A stretch of DNA of 20,514 nt, taken from positions 1 through 20,514 of the forward strand of contig CAMLNB010000036.1 of the NCBI GenBank assembly GCA_946481205.1. Direction: 5' to 3'. Numbering within the stretch: the stretch's first letter is position 1; each line of letters opens with the position of its first letter. The position numbers and the translations under genes are program-made. Positions 15,411 to 20,514 of the stretch are shown in pieces. The DNA is from an uncultured Kangiella sp. (lineage in GTDB: Bacteria > Pseudomonadota > Gammaproteobacteria > Enterobacterales > DSM-103792). The notes beneath the pieces were generated by a model, which saw only the letters and a program-made list of their open reading frames with translations, did no database searches and was not told the origin of the DNA.

Positions 15411-15446
15411 ACCGGGGAAGCCAAGGATTGGCTTCCCCGGTATTTG
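15411..15446 (+). terminator. Terminator of the SDR-tautomerase operon
   Basis: A perfect 13-bp GC-rich stem, ACCGGGGAAGCCA (15411-15423) with its complement at 15429-15441, begins 6 nt after the tautomerase stop. An extra A-T pair could close the loop to three bases. It is followed by a short ATTTG, so the T-tract is weak but the hairpin is very stable. Confidence 0.75.
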
Positions 15447-15537
15447 CCCATCGCCGTCGCACTCAGGTGGCGATGATGCGCATATCCCCAAGCGCATGCC
15501 GCTTGTCGGTCCAGCCAGTGTTCCGATAAAACGATCG

Positions 15538-15566
15538 TTGCACTTTTGATTTGATCGGCTTAGCAT
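15538..15566 (+). promoter_or_regulatory. Sigma70-type promoter upstream of the leader ORF and rtcB
   Basis: A -35 box TTGCAC (15538-15543) is separated by 17 nt from a -10 box TAGCAT (15561-15566). The predicted start near 15573 gives a transcript that reaches the small ORF at 15608 and then rtcB at 15741. A vegetative-type promoter here is notable because E. coli-type rtcBA operons use sigma54 and RtcR; no RtcR gene and no obvious sigma54 site were seen. Confidence 0.5.
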
Positions 15567-15607
15567 GCGCGCCTTCTCATTCACGAACCGCAAAGGAGGA
15601 ACTCAAC

Positions 15608-15649
15608 ATGAAGTACACGTTGCACCTTTGCAGGTCGTATCCGGTTTGA
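15608..15649 (+). CDS. Putative 13-codon leader peptide upstream of rtcB
   Basis: The sequence AAAGGAGGA (15592-15600), close to a perfect Shine-Dalgarno, lies 8 nt before an ATG that opens a 13-residue ORF, MKYTLHLCRSYPV, ending in TGA at 15647-15649. The ribosome-binding site is the strongest in the window, yet it serves only this tiny frame. AGG, a usually rare arginine codon, is at 15632-15634. No continuation in the same frame resembles a protein. I infer a translated leader for control of rtcB-prfH; a remnant of a deleted gene is the alternative. Confidence 0.4.
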   Translation: MKYTLHLCRSYPV

Positions 15650-15658
15650 TCGTCTCCC

Positions 15659-15716
15659 GCCGCTAATCGCAGCGGCACGCATTGCCCGGCTTCGGCCTGC
15701 CACTTCCTGATTTTTT
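15659..15716 (+). promoter_or_regulatory. Possible attenuator: two competing hairpins before a T6 run
   Basis: GCCGCT (15659-15664) pairs perfectly with AGCGGC (15671-15676). The same right-hand segment, as AGCGGCA (15671-15677), can instead pair with TGCCACT (15698-15704) with one mismatch, close to six T at 15711-15716. The two structures are mutually exclusive, as in classical attenuators, and begin 10 nt after the leader stop. The second hairpin has a long loop and a 6-nt gap to the T-run, so its termination strength is doubtful. The other sequence in the 15405-15740 gap is a terminator, a promoter and a minor 7-bp hairpin (15449-15475). Confidence 0.3.
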
Positions 15717-15740
15717 ATTGACGCCATTTGGGAATGGATT

Positions 15741-16892
15741 ATGGGCAATTGCATCCTGCAGTTGGCCGACGGCATCGTTTTGATCGCCTCGGACCACACC
15801 TGGATCGAAGGTAAAGCGATCCAGCAATTAGAAACCACTGCCCGCTTGCCGGGCATGCAGTACGTCGCGGGCATGCCGGATTTGCATCCGGGCCGCGGCT
15901 ACCCGGTCGGTGCCGCCTTTTTTTCGCGGGAACGGTTTTATCCCGCGCTGGTTGGCAACGACATTGGTTGTGGCATGGCGCTGTGGCAGACCGATCTGCC
16001 AGTGGCCAAGCTGCGACTGGACAAACTGGAACAACGCCTCGGCAACATCGACGAGCCGTTGGCCGAAAGTGACATAAAGGAATCCTGGCAGGACGGCATC
16101 GACAGGTTCGGTTTGCCGCTGACAGGACATGAACGCTCGCTGGGCACCATTGGTGGCGGCAATCACTTCGCCGAGCTGCAACAGCTCGACGTGGTGTATG
16201 ACGAGCAGGCCGTGCTTGCACTGCAGCTCGATCGATCGCAGCTCCTGCTGTTGGTGCACAGTGGCTCGCGTGGACTGGGTGAGGCCATTCTGCGTGAGCA
16301 GATTGAGCAGTTCGGTCACCACGGTCTGGCAGAAGATAGCGCCGAGGCACAGCTGTATTTGGCGCGCCATGACGGTGCGCTGCGCTTTGCCGAACGGAAC
16401 CGGGAACTGATCGCCCGGCGCATGCTCGAGCGCCTGCGTGCGCACGGCAGCCAGCGCTTGGATGTGCATCACAACCTGGTCAGCCGCGCGACCATTGCCG
16501 GATATCACGGCTGGTTGCATCGCAAAGGCGCTACACCGTCTGATGCCGGGCCCGTTGTGATTCCCGGTTCGCGCGGCGACTACAGCTACCTGGTTCAGCC
16601 GGTTGTCGATGATCGCAGCCTGCGCTCACTGGCGCACGGTGCCGGTCGCAAATGGCAGCGCAGCGATTGCAAAGATCGTTTGCGGCAACGCTACACGGCC
16701 GAGCAGCTGACGCGCACGCCACTGGGCAGCCGGGTGATTTGCGCTGATCGCAGCTTGCTGTTTGAAGAAGCACCGGAAGCCTACAAACCGATCGACTCAG
16801 TCGTCGGTGCGTTGCGCGACGCCGGTTTGGTGCAGATCTTGGCGCGGCTGAAACCGGTGCTGACTTACAAAACACGCGGGGAGAACGGCTGA
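15741..16892 (+). CDS. rtcB: RtcB-family RNA ligase, PrfH-associated type (RtcB2-like)
   Basis: A 383-residue RNA ligase that joins 2',3'-cyclic phosphate or 3'-phosphate ends to 5'-OH ends using GTP and Mn2+. Active-site elements are intact: ALVGNDIGCGMAL with D74 and C77, GTIGGGNHF with H142, LVHSGSRGLG with H173, DVHHNLV with H243/H244, VVIPGSRGDYSYLV, and LAHGAGRKW with H299 as the expected guanylylated histidine. It is shorter than E. coli-type RtcB and fits the form encoded next to prfH. The ATG at 15741 follows GGGA (15730-15733). Its stop overlaps the prfH start by one base (TGATG). In PrfH systems this ligase reseals 16S rRNA cut in the decoding centre. Confidence 0.93.
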   Translation: MGNCILQLADGIVLIASDHTWIEGKAIQQLETTARLPGMQYVAGMPDLHPGRGYPVGAAFFSRERFYPALVGNDIGCGMALWQTDLPVAKLRLDKLEQRLGNIDEPLAESDIKESWQDGIDRFGLPLTGHERSLGTIGGGNHFAELQQLDVVYDEQAVLALQLDRSQLLLLVHSGSRGLGEAILREQIEQFGHHGLAEDSAEAQLYLARHDGALRFAERNRELIARRMLERLRAHGSQRLDVHHNLVSRATIAGYHGWLHRKGATPSDAGPVVIPGSRGDYSYLVQPVVDDRSLRSLAHGAGRKWQRSDCKDRLRQRYTAEQLTRTPLGSRVICADRSLLFEEAPEAYKPIDSVVGALRDAGLVQILARLKPVLTYKTRGENG

Positions 16893-17506
16893 TGATGTTG
16901 CTGCAACTCTCCGCAGCCCAAGGTCCGGCCGAATGCTGTCTGGCGGTGGCCAAGGCCTGGAGCTGTCTGCAACAGGAAGCGCTGGCTATGGCCGTCAGCG
17001 TGACCGATGTCGAGGTCGTGCCCGGCCCCGAGTCCGGGACTTAAGCCTCGCTGCTGCTGCACCTGGACGGCATTGCGGCTGAGGAGCTGGCCGCGCGCTG
17101 GTGCGGCAGCTTGCTATGGGTGTGCCCGAGTCCGTACCGGCCACAGCACGGTCGCAAGAATTGGTATTTTGGCGGCCAACGCTATGCTGCACCCACCCGC
17201 GAGTTTGTCGACACGGTGCGTTTTGAAACGCTGCATGCCGGCGGGCCCGGCGGCCAGCATGTCAACAAAACCGAGTCGGCGGTGCGGGCGATTCATGTCG
17301 CCAGCGGGCTCAGTGTCAAAGTACAGAGCGAACGCAGTCAGCACGCCAACAAGAAACTGGCCCTGCTGCTATTGGCTCAGCGCGTGGCGGCGCAACACGA
17401 GCAGGCGCACGCGGCGTTGCGCAGCGACCGGCGCTTGCAACACCACACACTCTGCCGCGGCAATCCACTGCGGCGTTTTCTTGGCCCGGCCTTTGTGCCG
17501 GGCTGA
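16892..17506 (+). pseudogene. prfH: prfH (release factor H) with an in-frame TAA at codon 51
   Basis: The frame starting at 16892 (or the second ATG at 16895) encodes MMLLQLSAAQGPAECCLAVAKAW up to codon 50, then TAA at 17042-17044. The same frame continues with ASLLLHLDG, WCGSLLWVCPSPYRPQHGRKNW and the catalytic GGQ (17249-17257) in LHAGGPGGQHVNKTESAVR, ending at TGA 17504-17506. Total length is 204 codons, as expected for intact PrfH. Both sides of the stop look well conserved and no frameshift is needed. Possible explanations are a recent nonsense mutation, a sequencing error, programmed readthrough, or restart at TTG 17111 or GTG 17120, which would leave about 130 residues with GGQ. PrfH releases peptides from ribosomes damaged in the decoding centre; RtcB then repairs them. 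Confidence 0.85.
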
Positions 17507-17680
17507 GTCTGTATTTCGCCATCAAACTGACCGGCCTCACGCTTTCGAGACCATATCCTCGCCAATAGGCGGAATCCGACTAAACTGTTTGGTATTGCAC
17601 TCCAACTGCTTGACCGATGTCGGTGGTCTTTCGTTGTGGCACCGCCAGCTGGCCGACACTGCGATCACGTTCCGATCTCC

Positions 17681-20431
17681 ATGGCGCTCGACCTGTTTGT
17701 TCAATTGGCCCGCTCGACGCGGCTCGGTATGGTCGGCCTGCCCGCCGCCTTTCATCAATTGGCACTACTGCTCGCTGCGGAGTTGCAGGTCAACCGGGTC
17801 GGGCTGTGGCAATTCAGCGCGCCACGGCAAGCGTTGTTATGCCGGTTATTGCATCAGCGCGGCAACTCCACCCAAACCGGTGATATCGCATTATCGGCCA
17901 CCTTGTTCCCGGCCTATCTGCAAGCGCTCGGTGACGGCGCCACCGTGCCGATCACCGATGCCCAGCACGATCCGCGTTGCACCGATTGGCTCGCCGGCTA
18001 TCTGGCGCCGTTTTCGATTGCCGCGCTGCTCGATGTGCCCTTGCAGGTCAATGGCCAGTTCTGGGGTTGCCTGCGCCTGGAACAAACCGGCCAAGCGCGC
18101 CAGTGGACCGACGCCGAGCAACAGCTGCTGAGTTTTGCCAGCCTGCTGCTGGAGCCGCTGCTGCAACTGGATCTACTGCAACAGCAACAACATGTGGCGC
18201 GCGACAGCGATGCCCGTTACCGCATTTTGTTCGAAGGCACCGGCGACAGCATTTTTCTGATGCGCGGCGAACAATTTGTCGATTGCAACCCGGCGACGCT
18301 GCAGATGTTTGGTTGCACGCGCGAGCAAATCATCGGCCAGCCGCCGTACCGGTTCTCGCCCAAACACCAACCCGATGGCCGCCGCTCCGATGAAAAAGCG
18401 GTGGAGAAAATCACCGCCGCATTCAGCGGCCAAACCCAGAATTTTGAGTGGCTGCACTGCCAGTACGACGGCACACCTTTCGATGCCGAAGTGACCCTGA
18501 ATGTGATCAATATCCGTGGCGAGCCGCATCTGTTGGCGACAGTGCGCGACCACAGCGCACGCAAGCGCGCCGAGACCGAACTGGCGCAGTCGCGGCAGGC
18601 ACTGCTTGAACGCAATGAGAGCCTGCGGCTGATCAACCAGCTGTCGACCCAGCTGCATGGGTCAGCCGATATCAAAGCCATTCTCGACATCACCTGCACC
18701 GCGCTGCGTCAGCTAACGCCAACGCCGCATGTCGCCATTTATCTGCACGATGAGGAATACGCGTCGCTGCGCGTCGTTGCCAGTACTGGCTTTGCCGAAA
18801 ACGTGTTTCCGGTTGGCGCGATCACGCCGCTGGCCGACGCGATCGATCTGTTGGCGCTGCGCGACCGCAGCTTGTTTGTCAGCGAACAGCTGGCCGATGA
18901 CGCACAACTGCCCACTGATTTGCGGGCACAGCTGCAAAGCAGCGGCATTCACGCCGGCGTGGTCATCCCGCTGCTGTATCGCGATATTTCGCTCGGCCGC
19001 ATCGGGCTTTGGTACAACGCGCCGCATGCCGTTGGCGCCATCGAGCGCGATTCCTTTGTCGCCATTGGCAACACCGTGGCGCTGGCCATTGCCAGTGCCC
19101 GCCATGTTGATGGCTTGGAATACCTGGCGCATCACGACAGCCTGACCGGCTTGCCCAACCGAATGTTCCTGCACCGCGAATTTGCCGCGCAACTGAGCAA
19201 CCCGACCGAGACCACCCGGGCGGTGTTGATGCTGATGGATCTGGATCGGTTCAAGGAAATCAATGACACGCTGGGCCACCATGTCGGCGACTTGCTGCTG
19301 CAGCAAATCGGCCCGCGGCTGAAATCTGCCTTCAGCAATCAAGAAGGCGTGCTGTGCCGACTCGGTGGCGATGAATTTGCGTTGCTGCTTTTGCACGGCA
19401 TCGGCGGCGCCGACAGCAGCGTGGAATCGGCGCGACAGTTTGCTCAGCAATTGCTGACCGCGCTGCGCACACCCTATGTGGTCAGCGGCATGCAGCTGAT
19501 GGTCGATGCCAGTATCGGCATCGCGTTTTTTCCCAGCGATGGCACCGACAGCCACGCCCTGCTGCGCAGCGCCGATGTCGCGATGTATGACGCCAAGCGT
19601 CGCGGTGGTGGCATCGCGGTCTATGACCGTTCACAGGATCAGAACAGTCCGGAACGGCTCAGCATGGCAGCGGATCTGGATCTGGCGATCCGTGAACAGC
19701 AATTGTTGCTGCATTTCCAACCGAAGCTGGAGTTGAAAAGTGGCCGCATCAGCGGCTTCGAAGCCTTGGTGCGCTGGCAGCATCCGCGACTGGGATTGTT
19801 GTACCCGGACAGTTTCCTGCCGTTGGCGGAAATGAGCGAAGCGATTCATCCCCTGACCGAGCGGGTGTTGGATCTTGCGCTGGAGCAGTTGCAGCGCTGG
19901 CAAGCGCAAGGCCTGCAGCTGACGCTGGCGGTCAATCTGTCGGCGCGCAATCTGCGCGATGATCGGATTCTGAGCATCGTGCAGCAGGGGCTCAGACGCT
20001 ACCAGATCGCGCCGGCGCAACTGGAATTGGAGATCACCGAAACCGCGTTGATGGATGATCCGGAACTGGCCGCCGAACGGCTCGACCGGTTGGCCGCGCT
20101 CGGCGTCCGGTTGGCGATTGACGATTACGGCACCGGCTATTCATCGCTCGGTTATCTGCACCGCTTGCCGATTCATGCGCTGAAAATTGATCGATTGTTT
20201 GTTCGCGACATGTTCAGCAACGAGCACGACACCATCATCGTTCGCTCGACCATTGCGCTGGCACATAACCTCGGCTTGCAGGTGGTCGCCGAAGGCGTCG
20301 AGGACGGCCAGACCCAGATGCTGCTACTCGGCATGGGCTGTGACCATATCCAGGGCTATCACCTGGCGCGGCCGCTGCCGGCAGGCGAACTTGGTCGTTT
20401 TCTGACCGGCCGGCCGTTGCTGCCCGGTTGA
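17681..20431 (+). CDS. GAF-PAS-GAF-GGDEF-EAL cyclic-di-GMP signalling protein
   Basis: A 916-residue cytosolic protein with no evident membrane helix. Positions counted from the ATG at 17681: GAF (about 8-155), a Q-rich linker, PAS (about 175-290, RYRILFEGTGDSIFLMRGEQFVDCNPA), a coiled coil (about 295-325), a second GAF (about 320-475), GGDEF (about 480-650; DSLTGLPNR, then RLGGDEF at 560-566) and EAL (about 665-910). The GGDEF signature is intact but no RxxD inhibitory site precedes it. EAL residues are present: FEALVRW, NLSARNL, LEITETALM, IDDYGTGYSSL, LKIDRLFV, VVAEGVE and QGYHLARP. Both synthesis and hydrolysis are therefore possible. The frame is open to a GTG at 17636; neither start has a strong Shine-Dalgarno. 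The 174-nt gap after prfH shows no clear promoter or terminator. Confidence 0.92.
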   Translation: MALDLFVQLARSTRLGMVGLPAAFHQLALLLAAELQVNRVGLWQFSAPRQALLCRLLHQRGNSTQTGDIALSATLFPAYLQALGDGATVPITDAQHDPRCTDWLAGYLAPFSIAALLDVPLQVNGQFWGCLRLEQTGQARQWTDAEQQLLSFASLLLEPLLQLDLLQQQQHVARDSDARYRILFEGTGDSIFLMRGEQFVDCNPATLQMFGCTREQIIGQPPYRFSPKHQPDGRRSDEKAVEKITAAFSGQTQNFEWLHCQYDGTPFDAEVTLNVINIRGEPHLLATVRDHSARKRAETELAQSRQALLERNESLRLINQLSTQLHGSADIKAILDITCTALRQLTPTPHVAIYLHDEEYASLRVVASTGFAENVFPVGAITPLADAIDLLALRDRSLFVSEQLADDAQLPTDLRAQLQSSGIHAGVVIPLLYRDISLGRIGLWYNAPHAVGAIERDSFVAIGNTVALAIASARHVDGLEYLAHHDSLTGLPNRMFLHREFAAQLSNPTETTRAVLMLMDLDRFKEINDTLGHHVGDLLLQQIGPRLKSAFSNQEGVLCRLGGDEFALLLLHGIGGADSSVESARQFAQQLLTALRTPYVVSGMQLMVDASIGIAFFPSDGTDSHALLRSADVAMYDAKRRGGGIAVYDRSQDQNSPERLSMAADLDLAIREQQLLLHFQPKLELKSGRISGFEALVRWQHPRLGLLYPDSFLPLAEMSEAIHPLTERVLDLALEQLQRWQAQGLQLTLAVNLSARNLRDDRILSIVQQGLRRYQIAPAQLELEITETALMDDPELAAERLDRLAALGVRLAIDDYGTGYSSLGYLHRLPIHALKIDRLFVRDMFSNEHDTIIVRSTIALAHNLGLQVVAEGVEDGQTQMLLLGMGCDHIQGYHLARPLPAGELGRFLTGRPLLPG

Positions 20432-20514
20432 TTCCGCCTGTAATCCCCTTTCCGTCTGCCGGATTGCCCCCGATTCAGGCCGCTCTGCACCCGCTCCTGC
20501 CCAATAACCAATAA

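Noticed and set aside
15567..15700. A Y-RNA-like or tRNA-like gene near rtcB, as in some rsr-yrl-rtcBA loci
   Set aside because: No cloverleaf, T-loop or long closing stem could be drawn; only short local hairpins were found.
16892..17506. A frameshift in prfH, as in prfB
   Set aside because: Counting codons shows that the segments before and after the TAA at 17042 are in the same frame, so the interruption is a plain in-frame stop.
17548..17572. Small CGCC-AATA-GGCG hairpin between prfH and the GGDEF/EAL gene as a terminator
   Set aside because: Only four base pairs and no T-run follow it.
17007..18131. Long + strand open frame spanning the end of prfH and the start of the GGDEF/EAL gene
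   Set aside because: It is in a different frame from both conserved proteins and has no recognisable domain. The conserved residues of PrfH and of the GAF domain lie in the other frame.
20432..20514. Features after the GGDEF/EAL gene
   Set aside because: The last 83 bases are pyrimidine-rich with no convincing hairpin, start codon with ribosome-binding site, or promoter.

Overview
The window reads as chromosomal DNA of a GC-rich Gram-negative bacterium, most likely a gammaproteobacterium. This is inferred from the gene content: an RND pump with a periplasmic adaptor, a LytS/LytTR two-component pair, a GGDEF/EAL protein and an RtcB-PrfH pair. There are no tRNA or rRNA genes, CRISPR arrays or recognisable insertion sequences. 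Coding density is high. The only gene-free stretch over 300 bases is 15405-15740.

Region A (1-6720, + strand): the tail of an upstream gene and its terminator, then a long co-directional cluster. An ArsR-type repressor lies behind a clear sigma70 promoter with a perfect 12-bp palindrome at the predicted transcription start. It is followed by five small SRPBCC/AHSA1 ligand-binding proteins, a PhnB-like VOC protein, a 14-TM DHA2 drug exporter and a second VOC protein, then a separate four-TM membrane protein. Two gaps inside the cluster hold inverted repeats whose arms are themselves palindromes. The set looks like a small-molecule sensing, binding and export cluster. Its ligand cannot be read from the sequence.

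Region B (6797-13243, - strand): a two-component system (four-TM LytS-type kinase and LytTR regulator, overlapping by 4 nt) upstream of an RND transporter and its adaptor. The transporter precedes the adaptor and no outer-membrane factor gene is present.

Region C (13368-15446): a LysR regulator divergent from an SDR-fold protein and a 4-oxalocrotonate tautomerase-like protein, closed by a strong hairpin. The SDR has proline where the catalytic tyrosine is expected.

Region D (15447-17506, + strand): an RNA-repair and ribosome-rescue pair, an RtcB-type ligase overlapping prfH by 1 nt. prfH carries an in-frame TAA at codon 51, with the reading frame kept on both sides. Upstream is a promoter, a 13-codon ORF with a near-perfect Shine-Dalgarno and two mutually exclusive hairpins before a T6 run, which resembles a leader-peptide attenuator. 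This is the most unusual part of the window.

Region E (17681-20431, + strand): a GAF-PAS-GAF-GGDEF-EAL cyclic-di-GMP protein with intact GGDEF and EAL signature residues.
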